Part shown: one piece after another, positions 16,650-24,712 of the stretch
How the letters are laid out: each line of letters starts with the position of its first letter
Numbering within the stretch: the stretch's first letter is position 1
DNA from: Bifidobacteriaceae bacterium
GTDB taxonomy: Bacteria > Actinomycetota > Actinomycetes > Actinomycetales > WQXJ01
DNA length: 34,558 nt
Direction of reading: 5' to 3'
NCBI GenBank assembly: GCA_031272885.1
Contig: JAISSX010000026.1
Location: forward strand, 1 to 34,558
Program-made: the position numbers and the translations under genes
The notes under the pieces: model-generated
Told to the model about the DNA's origin: nothing
Seen by the model: only the letters and a program-made list of their open reading frames with translations
Databases searched by the model: none

Positions 16650-17486
16650 TCAAACCTGGTAGCCGCCATCGGCCAGGCCGGCCGCCCGCTCCCACTTGTT
16701 GCGCCGGCCGTGGCGGCCCGTCGCCTCCTGCCACAGGTAGGACAGGGCAAACCGGACCCGGCCCAGCTCGGCCCACTGGCGGGCGTGGCGCTCCTCGTGC
16801 GCCAGCAGCCGCGCCAGTGCCAGCCGGCCGGTCTTGACCCGCCCGGCCCCGTCCAGGTGGGCCGTGCGCCCGCTGCCGATGACGCCCCCCAACACGGCCG
16901 CGGCATCAGCCGGCCGGCCCAGGTGCAGCAGGAAGACGTCGCCGTAGGTGGTGCCGCCCTGCCGGGCCGCCCACCTGGCCAAACGCCCCCCGCCCAGGCC
17001 CATCAGCAGACCGTTGGGGGTGGTCACCAAGGCGCCGCCGTGGCGCTGCACCAGCCGCAACGCCAAGCCGTAACTCCACCGGTTGGCCCGCTGGCGCAAC
17101 GTGATGCGCTCGAAGTCCGCCACGGCATCCGGCACCACGCCACCCGGCACCACATCACCGGCCACCACACCACCGGCCACCACATCACCAGCCACCACGC
17201 CACTCGGCACCACGCCACCCGGCACCACGCCGCCGGCCACCACGCCACCGGGCACCGCGCCATCGGGCACCGCGCCATCGGGCACCGTGGCATCAAGGCG
17301 GCCCAGGCCGTCCAGGTAGGCCAGCAGCACCAGCCGCTGCGCACCCGCCTGCCCGATACCGCCTGGCAGCAGGTAGTACGCCTGGCCGGCCGGGTCGGTG
17401 AAGCGTTCCAGGCCGGCCAGGGCGCGGAAATGCTCCGGCTTAATGCCGTGGGCCTGGGCCAGGCTGATCGCCTCAGGCGTCGTCAT
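16650..17486 (-). CDS. Putative HExxH zincin-like protein with a Gly/Val repeat insert
   Basis: Product of 278 residues; I do not recognise a named gene. Residues 1-60 are a small leading domain. Residues about 66-119 are GGVVP/AGGVV/AGDVV pentapeptides from a 15-bp minisatellite. Residues 120-278 form a compact domain with YGDVFLLHLGRP, LLAHEERHARQW (HEERH at 230-234) and NKWERAAGLADGGY (E266). HExxH followed by N..E..A is the pattern of zinc peptidase-like proteins, so H230, H234 and E266 are candidate metal ligands. No signal peptide is seen. The start ATG at 17486 overlaps the acyltransferase stop as ATGA, so the longer upstream frame is not used. Likely co-translated with the acyltransferase; substrate and activity unknown. 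Confidence 0.75.
   Translation of the reverse strand: MTTPEAISLAQAHGIKPEHFRALAGLERFTDPAGQAYYLLPGGIGQAGAQRLVLLAYLDGLGRLDATVPDGAVPDGAVPGGVVAGGVVPGGVVPSGVVAGDVVAGGVVAGDVVPGGVVPDAVADFERITLRQRANRWSYGLALRLVQRHGGALVTTPNGLLMGLGGGRLARWAARQGGTTYGDVFLLHLGRPADAAAVLGGVIGSGRTAHLDGAGRVKTGRLALARLLAHEERHARQWAELGRVRFALSYLWQEATGRHGRRNKWERAAGLADGGYQV
17131..17290 (-). repeat. 15-bp minisatellite in the HExxH-protein gene
   Basis: About ten copies of a degenerate 15-base unit (plus strand CACCACGCCACCCGG-like). The period keeps the reading frame, and the units code Gly/Val-rich pentapeptides at residues about 66-119. The unit is similar in style and length, but not in exact sequence, to the xerC minisatellite. 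Confidence 0.9.
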
Positions 17487-19534
17487 AGGCCCGCCGCGGC
17501 CTTGATACGGTCGATGGCGAACGGCGCCAGCGTGCGCGAGTAGGTGGCCGTGATGTGGTGCTGGTCGCGGTAGACGTTGACGCCGCCGATCACGGCCGGG
17601 CAGTTGCCGTCCTGGCAGTAGGCCTCGGTCAGGTCGACCGAGGCCACGCCCGGCCCGGACAGTTCGGCCGCCCGGGCGTACGGTTCGGCGATGGCGAAGG
17701 CATCCGCCGGCGTCATGTTGCAACCCTGCAGGGCGGCCTTGTTATTGGCCCGCTTGATGCAGGTGTCCATCCGGTCCGGCAGCCAGGGGTCATCCACGAT
17801 GGCCACGATCTTGGTGCCGTTGGCCGCTACCGGCGCCCAGGCCTCGGCCAGGGCCTCGGCCGGGTCGTCCGGCCCCAATTCGTGGGCGTAACCGCGGGCC
17901 GATGTCTGGATGATCAGGTCGTATCGGCCCGATTCGAACAGGGCCTGCAGGGCGTCGCGGCGGGCGGTGCACTCGGTGCGGTCCCGCCCGGCGCTCCAGA
18001 CACAGCCCGAACCGAAGTAGGTGTCCACGCTCCAGCCCTGGGCTTCGTACTGGAAACGCAGGCCGTAGCCCAAGGTGGCGGCGTGCGAATCACCGGTGAT
18101 AGCGACCCGCAGGGCGCCCTCCGTGTCCGCCGGCACGCCGTAGTGGCAGGTGGGTGGGTCGGCCTCGTGGGTGCCGTCGTAGCAGGCGGTCGAATAGATG
18201 TCGGCGATGTCGTCCCCCCGGGCCGCCAACGAGGGCACCAGCACCTTGTCCAGTTCGGGGTTGACGCAGCCGTCCGGGTTGTCGCCCATCACGGCCGCGG
18301 CACCCAGGCAGGCCGGCATTTGGGCCAGCAGTTGTTCGGTCAGTTCCTGCGAGCGCGCCGTGCGCCGGTCGGCCGTGGCGGCCGTCAGCACCGACAGGCC
18401 GCAAACCAGAGCCATGGCGGCGGCGCCCAGCGAATAGGTCCAGGGCCGGCTGCGCACCAGCGGCGCGCAGTGGCGCACCGGGTTCTCCACGAAGTGGTAG
18501 CTGAGCAGGGACAACACCACGCCGGCGGCCAACAGGCCCAGCCGGATTAGGCGTTCGTGGTTGGCGTTGCTGGAGATCGGCCCCCAGAAGGGCTCGGTCA
18601 CAATCAGCGGCCAGTGCCATAGATAGAGGGAATATGAGATGTCGCCCAGGGTCTGTACCAGGCGCCACTTCTGCCAGCCCATGAACCACCAGGACCGTTC
18701 CGGCAGGCCGGCCCAGATGACCAGGGCGGCGCCCAGGGACGGCACCAGGGCGGCAATGCCCGGGAAGGCCGTGGCCTCGGTGTACAGCATGATGGTGGCG
18801 CCCACCAGGGCCCAGCCCGCCAGCGCCACCGGCCGGGCCACCTTGGCCGGCGGCGTCTTGAAGACGCCGGCCGCCACCAGGCCACCCAGGGCGAACTCGA
18901 AGGCCCGGGTGTAGGTGGCGAAGTAGGCAATCGAGGCGGTGCCCTTATAGGTCTGCCAAACCGACAGGGCCAGCGACAGCACGAACACGCCCACCAGCAC
19001 GCCCAGCAGCGCCTTCTGCCTGGCCGGCCCGCCGCGCCGGCGCACCACCAGGGCAGCCAGGAACAGTAGCAGCGGCCAGACGATGTAGAACTGTTCCTCG
19101 ACCGACAGCGACCAGTAGTGCTGCATCGGTGACGGGTCGTTCTGGGCCGCCAGGTAGTCCACCGAATCGGCCGCCAGCAGCCAGTTTTCCACGTACAGGG
19201 CCGAGCCGATGGCCTCGCGCGCGTCCTGACCCCACTGGCCTTGCGGTACGCAGAACCAGATCACCAGGCCGGTGGCCACCAACACCAGCAGGGCGGCCGG
19301 CAGCAGGCGGCGGATGCGGCGGGCGTAGAAGCGGGAGAAGCTGATGCGGCCGGAGTCCCGCAGTTCGCGCAGCAGCCCGCCGGTGATCAGGAAGCCGGAG
19401 ATGACGAAGAAGACGTCCACGCCCACGTAGCCGCCGCGCACCAGGCCCGGCCACAGGTGGAACAGCACCACACCCATGACGGCGACGGCGCGCAGGGCTT
19501 GGATCTCCAAGCGCACCTGTTTGGGCTGGGCCAT
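17483..19534 (-). CDS. OatA-like acyltransferase (AT3 membrane domain plus SGNH domain)
   Basis: Membrane O-acyltransferase of 683 residues. The N-terminal acyltransferase-3 domain has about ten membrane helices and the R-x10-H motif (R15, H26); SVEEQFYIVWPL is typical. The periplasmic C-terminal SGNH hydrolase-like domain (about 420-683) has GDSH (481-484) and the D-x-x-H pair (D657, H660). Such fusions O-acetylate peptidoglycan or surface glycans; the exact substrate cannot be told. The start at 19534 is chosen because GAAGGG lies 5 nt upstream and the family begins near the R-x10-H motif; 19 further residues upstream look spurious. It lies 84 nt after the amidohydrolase stop and overlaps the HExxH-protein gene by 4 nt. 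Confidence 0.93.
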   Translation of the reverse strand: MAQPKQVRLEIQALRAVAVMGVVLFHLWPGLVRGGYVGVDVFFVISGFLITGGLLRELRDSGRISFSRFYARRIRRLLPAALLVLVATGLVIWFCVPQGQWGQDAREAIGSALYVENWLLAADSVDYLAAQNDPSPMQHYWSLSVEEQFYIVWPLLLFLAALVVRRRGGPARQKALLGVLVGVFVLSLALSVWQTYKGTASIAYFATYTRAFEFALGGLVAAGVFKTPPAKVARPVALAGWALVGATIMLYTEATAFPGIAALVPSLGAALVIWAGLPERSWWFMGWQKWRLVQTLGDISYSLYLWHWPLIVTEPFWGPISSNANHERLIRLGLLAAGVVLSLLSYHFVENPVRHCAPLVRSRPWTYSLGAAAMALVCGLSVLTAATADRRTARSQELTEQLLAQMPACLGAAAVMGDNPDGCVNPELDKVLVPSLAARGDDIADIYSTACYDGTHEADPPTCHYGVPADTEGALRVAITGDSHAATLGYGLRFQYEAQGWSVDTYFGSGCVWSAGRDRTECTARRDALQALFESGRYDLIIQTSARGYAHELGPDDPAEALAEAWAPVAANGTKIVAIVDDPWLPDRMDTCIKRANNKAALQGCNMTPADAFAIAEPYARAAELSGPGVASVDLTEAYCQDGNCPAVIGGVNVYRDQHHITATYSRTLAPFAIDRIKAAAGL

Positions 19535-19618
19535 GACCACCCTTCGTTCCACGATCCACGGGCGCCACAAGCATAACCATCTGGGCTGCACCGGCCCGTG
19601 GCGTTCTGGCGTGGCGGG

Positions 19619-20752
19619 CTACAGCGCTTCGCCCGCCACCACGGTGCCGCGCAGCACCACCGCCAGGGGACGGCCCATGACGCCGATGCCGTCCCGCGGG
19701 TCGGTGGGATACACCACCAGGTCGGCACTGGCCCCAGGTTCGATGCCGGGTACCCCCAGGTAGGCCCGGGTGCGGTAGCTGGCGGCCGCCACGATGGCGG
19801 GGGCCGGGATACCCGCTTGGGCCAGCAGGCCCAGTTCCAGCCCGTACTGGCCATGCGGAATCTGGGTCGATTCATCCGTGCCCACCAGCCACAGCACCCC
19901 GGCTTGGTGCAGTTCCAGGGCCTGGCTGAAACGGGCCTCGTACAGGCGCTGCAGGTGGTCGGCCCACACCCGGTAGCGCGCCCGGCCAGAGGCCGCGATG
20001 TCGCCGAAGTTGACCCGTTGCAGCATGGTTGGCACCACGGCCACCCCTTGCGTCACCGCCTGGGCCATCAGGCCGGCGTCCAGGCCGGTGCCGTGCTCCA
20101 GGCAGTCCACGCCGCAGCGTAGGGCCTGGGCGGCGGCCTCACGGGAAAAGACATGTGTGGTGACCCGGGCGCCCAGGGCGTGGGCCCGGGCTACGGCTTG
20201 GCTCAGGGCCTGGTCCGGCCACAGCGGCGCCAGGTCCGGCACCGCCAGGTCGCGGTCGATCCAATCCCCCACCAGCTTGACCCAGCCGTCCCCCGCTTTG
20301 GCCTCGCGCTCCACCGCCGCCGGCAACTCATCCGGTTCGACCTCGCGCGGCAGCGGCCGGATGTAGCGCTTGACGCGGGCCAGGTGGCGGCCGCAGCGGA
20401 TCAGGCGCGGCAGGGCCGGGTCCTGGTCCATCCACCTGGTGGAATAGGGCCGCCGCGGGCAGCCGGCGTCCCGGATCAGCAGCACGCCCGTGTCGCGGTC
20501 CGCGATGGCCTGGGCCCGGGCTGTTCCCGGGTCAACCGCGCCCTCGGCCCCTAGGCCGATGTGACAGTGGACGTCAACCAGCCCCGGCAGGGCCACGCCG
20601 TCCAGGGTGATGTCCGCCGGGCGGCCCGGCGGCTCGGGGGCGATCACGCCATCGGCCAGCCAGACTTCCGGCAGTTCCACCTGGTCGTTGACGATGACGC
20701 GGCCCGTCACCCGGATGACCGGGCCGGGGCGCCGTACCGGTGCCACTGTCAC
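19619..20752 (-). CDS. Amidohydrolase family metal-dependent hydrolase
   Basis: TIM-barrel amidohydrolase, 377 residues. Metal ligands are visible: H62 and H64 (VDVHCH), K159 (WVKL, a candidate carbamylated lysine), H200 (VTTH), H220 (CLEHGTG) and D293 (GTDES). The small N-terminal beta domain (about 1-55) and its C-terminal completion (PGASADLVVYP) are both present. Substrate unknown; imidazolonepropionase/prolidase-like relatives are the closest by motif. An amidohydrolase directly after ffh is also found in M. tuberculosis (Rv2915c). The start is GTG at 20752, 9 nt after the ffh stop. Confidence 0.93.
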   Translation of the reverse strand: MTVAPVRRPGPVIRVTGRVIVNDQVELPEVWLADGVIAPEPPGRPADITLDGVALPGLVDVHCHIGLGAEGAVDPGTARAQAIADRDTGVLLIRDAGCPRRPYSTRWMDQDPALPRLIRCGRHLARVKRYIRPLPREVEPDELPAAVEREAKAGDGWVKLVGDWIDRDLAVPDLAPLWPDQALSQAVARAHALGARVTTHVFSREAAAQALRCGVDCLEHGTGLDAGLMAQAVTQGVAVVPTMLQRVNFGDIAASGRARYRVWADHLQRLYEARFSQALELHQAGVLWLVGTDESTQIPHGQYGLELGLLAQAGIPAPAIVAAASYRTRAYLGVPGIEPGASADLVVYPTDPRDGIGVMGRPLAVVLRGTVVAGEAL

Positions 20753-20761
20753 GGCCTAGAC

Positions 20762-22348
20762 CTAGCGGGGCGGCATCGGCGGCAGGCTGGGCAGGGAACC
20801 GAAGCCCGGCAGGCCGCCGGGGGCAGGCGGGGCGGCCTCGGGCGAGCGCCGCCCGCCGCCGAACGACGATCCGGCCGGGGCCGGCGCGGCCGAAGCGCCG
20901 CCACCACCGGCGGCCCGCTCGGCAAAGGCCCGCTCTTCGGCCGCCCGGCGGGCCGGGTTGCCGCTGCGCGACTTTTTGCCCCTGGCCTGCGGTGATGCCA
21001 TGCGGCCCTTGGACTTCTTGCCGCCCATGCCAAGCTGCGGCCGACCGCCCCGGGCCACCTGGCGCATCATCGTCTTGGCCTGGTCGAAGCGCTGCAGCAG
21101 TTGGTTGACGGCCGTCACCGTGTTGCCGGAACCGCGGGCGATGCGGGCGCGGCGCGACCCGTTGATGATCTTGGGGTTGGCGCGCTCGGCCGGGGTCATG
21201 GAGCGGACAATCGCCTCGGTGCGGTCGATCTCGCGTTCGTCGAATTGGTCAAGGGCTTCCCGCATCTGGCCGGCGCCGGGCATCATGGCCAGCATCTTCT
21301 TCATCGAGCCCATCTTGCGGACCTGCTGCAACTGTTCCAGGAAGTCATCCAGGGTGAAGTCTTCGTCGCCGCGCAGCTTGGCTTCGAGGGCCTTGGTCTG
21401 TTCCTCGTCGTAGATCCGCTGGGCCTGTTCGATCAGCGTCAGCATGTCGCCCAGGTCCAGGATGCGGCTGGCCATCCGGTCCGGGTGGAAGCGCTCGAAG
21501 TCTCTCAGCTTTTCGCCGGTCGAGGCGAACAGGATGGGCACGCCGGTGACGGAGCGGACGGACAGGGCCGCGCCGCCGCGGGCGTCGCCATCGAGTTTGG
21601 TCAAAACCACGCCGGTGAAACCGACGCCGTCCTTGAAGGCCTGGGCCGTGGTGACGGCGTCTTGGCCGATCATCGAGTCGATCACGAACAGAATCTCGTC
21701 CGGCTGCACCACGTCGCGGATCTGGGCCGCCTGGCGCATCAGGCCGTCGTCGATGCCGAGGCGGCCGGCCGTGTCGACAATCACCATGTCGTGGTACTTG
21801 GCCTGGGCTTCTTGCAGGCCAAGGCGGGCCACATGAACCGGATCGCCCACGCCATCGCCCGGTTCGGGGGCGAACACCGGTACGCCGGCCTGGCCGCCCA
21901 CGATCTGCAACTGGGTGACGGCGCCGGGCCGCTGCAGGTCGGCCGCCACCAGCAGGGGCGTGTGGCCCTGCTCCTTCAACCACAGGCCCAGCTTGCCTGC
22001 CAGCGTGGTCTTGCCGGCGCCCTGCAGGCCGGCCAGCAGTATGACTGTGGGTGGCCGCTTGGCCAGGGTCAGTTCGGCCGTGTCGCCGCCCAGCACCTGG
22101 ACCAGTTCGTCGTAGACAATCTTGACTACTTGTTGGGCCGGGTTGAGGGCCTTGTTGACGTCTTCGCTGAGGGCGCGTTCCCGGATGGCGGCGGTGAACT
22201 CGCGCACCACCGGCACGGCCACGTCCGCGTCCAGCAGGGCGCGGCGAATCTCCCGGATCGTGGCATCCACGTCCGCCGGGCTGAGCCGCCCCTTGGTGCG
22301 CAGTTGCTTGAAGGTGGCGGTGAGGCGATCAGACAGCGAATTGAACAT
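20762..22348 (-). CDS. ffh: Signal recognition particle GTPase Ffh
   Basis: Protein subunit of the signal recognition particle; it binds signal sequences and SRP RNA and docks to FtsY. Residues 1-295 form the NG domain, with G1 GLQGAGKTT (107-115), DTAGRLG, TKLDGDARGG and ASTGEK. The methionine-rich M domain starts near 300 and contains the SRP-RNA-binding segment with RRARIARGSG. The last ~75 residues are a basic then Gly/Ala/Pro-rich tail, as in other actinobacteria. Length 528. No SRP RNA gene was seen nearby. Confidence 0.97.
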   Translation of the reverse strand: MFNSLSDRLTATFKQLRTKGRLSPADVDATIREIRRALLDADVAVPVVREFTAAIRERALSEDVNKALNPAQQVVKIVYDELVQVLGGDTAELTLAKRPPTVILLAGLQGAGKTTLAGKLGLWLKEQGHTPLLVAADLQRPGAVTQLQIVGGQAGVPVFAPEPGDGVGDPVHVARLGLQEAQAKYHDMVIVDTAGRLGIDDGLMRQAAQIRDVVQPDEILFVIDSMIGQDAVTTAQAFKDGVGFTGVVLTKLDGDARGGAALSVRSVTGVPILFASTGEKLRDFERFHPDRMASRILDLGDMLTLIEQAQRIYDEEQTKALEAKLRGDEDFTLDDFLEQLQQVRKMGSMKKMLAMMPGAGQMREALDQFDEREIDRTEAIVRSMTPAERANPKIINGSRRARIARGSGNTVTAVNQLLQRFDQAKTMMRQVARGGRPQLGMGGKKSKGRMASPQARGKKSRSGNPARRAAEERAFAERAAGGGGASAAPAPAGSSFGGGRRSPEAAPPAPGGLPGFGSLPSLPPMPPR

Positions 22349-22374
22349 AGGACACCTAGGGTACCTGGGTCAGG

Positions 22375-22406
22375 TTGCGGGCGTGGTGATCCGGCACCAA
22401 TACAAT
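22375..22406 (+). promoter_or_regulatory. Weak candidate promoter for the multidomain gene
   Basis: TACAAT at 22401-22406 is a good -10 about 39 nt upstream of the ATG at 22445. The best -35 (TTGCGG, 22375-22380) is 20 nt away, which is long, so only the -10 is persuasive. The region also has to serve divergent ffh. Confidence 0.3.
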
Positions 22407-22444
22407 CGACCACAAGCCTGACCCCGTCACCGAGAGCCGACACC

Positions 22445-24697
22445 ATGCACCTGCCCAGCGATCAACCGGTCCAGGCCCTCCAGACCCTGGACGTGGGCGT
22501 CTTGGTGAACTACCTGGAATCACCGGTCCGCTCCCGGCTGGTGGTGTTGCTGACCGTGCCGCAGGGCGCGCGGGGGCCTTTGATCGACCCGGCCGAGGTG
22601 GCCGAGGCCGCCGGTGGCCAGGCCGATGTGGTGACCCTGCCCACCGACAACCTGACCCATGAACTGGCCAACCGGATAGGCAAGGAGGCCTCCGCCTTCC
22701 GGGGCGCCTGCCGCATCTATCCGCCGGGCACCGACTGGTTGGCTGACCCCCGCTCCACCATCCTTCATTTGGCCATGACCAAGGACCAGTGCGACCGGCT
22801 GCCCAGGGAGCTGTTGGCGGACCTGAATCGGCAACTGGCTCAGGCCGCCCGGCAGCAGGCGGCTACCACCAGGGCGGCCAAGGCGGCCCGGGGCAGCAAG
22901 GCGGCCCGGACCGGCAGCGGCACCAGCGGCACCGGCAGCGCCAGGCCCGATGGCGCCCCCTCCCCCGGCCCCAAGTCCACCTTCGGGTACGGCCAATCTG
23001 GGCAGGTGCGCCGCATCGACGCCCCGGACGAGGCCGCCAAGCTGGCCAACCACCTGCTGGCGCCGGGCCGCACCAGCCCGGCCGTGGTCCTGTCCTGGGC
23101 CACCGGCGCCGGCAGCGCCTTCCCGGATGCGGAGGCGTTGGCCAAAGACCTGACCGGCCTGGCGGACGTCTTCGAGATCACGCGCCCTTCGGCCGCCTGG
23201 GCCCTGTCCGAGGGCCTGCCCGAAGGCTGGCAAACCTACGGCGGCGCCTCGCGGGTCTATCCGGTGGGCCTGGATTGGGCCAACCAGCCCGGCTACTCCC
23301 GTCTGCACACCGCCTACTCGTTGGACGAACGGGCGGGCGTGACCCAGGCCATCTTGTCGGACGCCCTCAACCAGGCCGCGCTGGCCGCGGCCGCCACACC
23401 ACAGCAGGCCAAGGCCAAACCGGCCGGCGGGCAATCGGTTGGCGGCGAGGTGATGGGTTGGACGACGGGCCGCGTCATGGTCCAACTGGACAACGGCGAC
23501 TACGCCACGATCTGGCCGGAACTGGTGACCGAACACGTCACGGCAGACCGGCTGTTCAAGAAGCGGATGCACGTCGAAGGTGTCATGGACCGGCAGTCCA
23601 AGCGGATCGACATCGACGCCATGAAGCTGTCCCCCGAGCAGGCCCTGGCCGCCTACCAAGCCGGCGCCACCGTGCCGGTCAGGGTGGCCAAGATCAACGC
23701 CGGCAACTGTGTGGTGGAACTGTTCCCCGGCGTCGAGGCCTCGATCGAGGCGATCGACATCGCCGAAGACCAAGACCTGCGGCTGCTGATGACCAGGGGT
23801 GAGACCATCCTGGTGCGGGTGATCGAACACGGCGACGGCTGGCTGCTGTCCGCCAACGAGGCCGCGCCGGCGGCCGAGGCCCAGCCGGCGGCCTCGATCC
23901 TGCGCGGCGGCCCACCCTGGCTGGACCCTACGGCGGGGGCACCGGCCGGCGCGGCCGGGCCGGGCGACATCGGCGGCCTGAGCGACGGTGCCCCGGCAGG
24001 CGGGGCCGGGGCGGCAAGCGGCGGCGAAGCGGGCGGCGGGCCGGCCTATGACCTGAGCGATCCCACCACGCTGCTGCAGGGCGACTTGGCCGACGCCCAC
24101 GAGGTGATCGGCGGCCTGTGGCGCGAACTGAACCAGGCAACGCGGCAGCTCAAGCGGCTGGAGGCCGAATACAAGACTGTCACCGACCAGGCCGCCCTGG
24201 CCCGCACCAAGCGGCGCGAGGCCGAACTGGAGCTGGCCAAGCTGCGCAAGGCCAAGGGCGGCGCCGCGGCCGGCGACGACCAGGGGCTGTTCCTGGACCC
24301 GGCCGATCAACTCGATTTCGAGATCCGGCAGGCCTGGGCTCGGCGCATCCAGCCGGCCGACAAGGCCGCCTACCCGCTGCCCAAGAGCTGGACCTACGCG
24401 CCCCAGTTCTTCGAGACGCTGGACCAGACCCAGGGCATCGACCGGTCCAAGGTGGTGGACGTCATCGTGGAGGTGCTGACAGACCGGGCGGTCGAACTGG
24501 CCAGCCGCGGGGTGCACCAGTTGCGCACCGGGCAGGGCGGCGACAACCCGGTGCGCAAGTCACCAGACGGCGGCACTTACTGGCGGGTCTACCTGCAAAG
24601 CGGCACGCCTTCCGCCCGGCGGCTGCACTACCTGAAACGGCCGGACGGGTCGATCGAGTTGTGTTCCGTGCGGGTGCACGATGACGACCGCACCTGA
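22445..24697 (+). CDS. Unrecognised multidomain protein: duplicated module, S1/OB-like segments, coiled coil
   Basis: 750-residue product I cannot name. Residues 14-112 and 197-295 look like two copies of one module: each has a hydrophobic strand (VVLLTV, VVLSWA), an AD(V)V..(L/I)T. segment, then RIYPPGTDW or RVYPVGLDW and a final hydrophobic stretch. Residues about 333-392 (GEVMGW…VQLDNGDYATI) and 409-471 (PVRVAKINAGN…GDGWLLSAN) resemble S1/OB folds. A Gly/Ala linker (480-533) and a charged coiled coil (545-604) precede a C-terminal domain (615-750) ending with ARRLHYLKRPDGSIELCSV and HDDD. No signal peptide or membrane helix. The ATG at 22445 has only a weak GAG site; the open frame extends further upstream but antisense to ffh. 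It is convergent with glnD (15-nt gap). RNA or nucleotide binding is an inference. Confidence 0.85.
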   Translation: MHLPSDQPVQALQTLDVGVLVNYLESPVRSRLVVLLTVPQGARGPLIDPAEVAEAAGGQADVVTLPTDNLTHELANRIGKEASAFRGACRIYPPGTDWLADPRSTILHLAMTKDQCDRLPRELLADLNRQLAQAARQQAATTRAAKAARGSKAARTGSGTSGTGSARPDGAPSPGPKSTFGYGQSGQVRRIDAPDEAAKLANHLLAPGRTSPAVVLSWATGAGSAFPDAEALAKDLTGLADVFEITRPSAAWALSEGLPEGWQTYGGASRVYPVGLDWANQPGYSRLHTAYSLDERAGVTQAILSDALNQAALAAAATPQQAKAKPAGGQSVGGEVMGWTTGRVMVQLDNGDYATIWPELVTEHVTADRLFKKRMHVEGVMDRQSKRIDIDAMKLSPEQALAAYQAGATVPVRVAKINAGNCVVELFPGVEASIEAIDIAEDQDLRLLMTRGETILVRVIEHGDGWLLSANEAAPAAEAQPAASILRGGPPWLDPTAGAPAGAAGPGDIGGLSDGAPAGGAGAASGGEAGGGPAYDLSDPTTLLQGDLADAHEVIGGLWRELNQATRQLKRLEAEYKTVTDQAALARTKRREAELELAKLRKAKGGAAAGDDQGLFLDPADQLDFEIRQAWARRIQPADKAAYPLPKSWTYAPQFFETLDQTQGIDRSKVVDVIVEVLTDRAVELASRGVHQLRTGQGGDNPVRKSPDGGTYWRVYLQSGTPSARRLHYLKRPDGSIELCSVRVHDDDRT

Positions 24698-24712
24698 GGG
24701 GTTGGACGGCCC

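Noticed and set aside
17487-17723. Longer N terminus of the HExxH protein
   Set aside because: It overlaps the acyltransferase SGNH domain out of frame; the ATG at 17486 with ATGA coupling is better.
21101-22444. In-frame upstream extension of the multidomain gene
   Set aside because: It runs antisense to ffh; the codons give His/Arg/Gly-rich shadow text, and the ATG at 22445 starts the plausible protein.
22520-24517. 665-residue minus-strand frame downstream of glnD
   Set aside because: Tested as possible lost ACT domains; text has no ACT pattern and is antisense to the 750-residue protein.
24698-24712. Terminator between the multidomain gene and glnD
   Set aside because: Only a 5-bp AGGGG/CCCCT pairing and no T-run.
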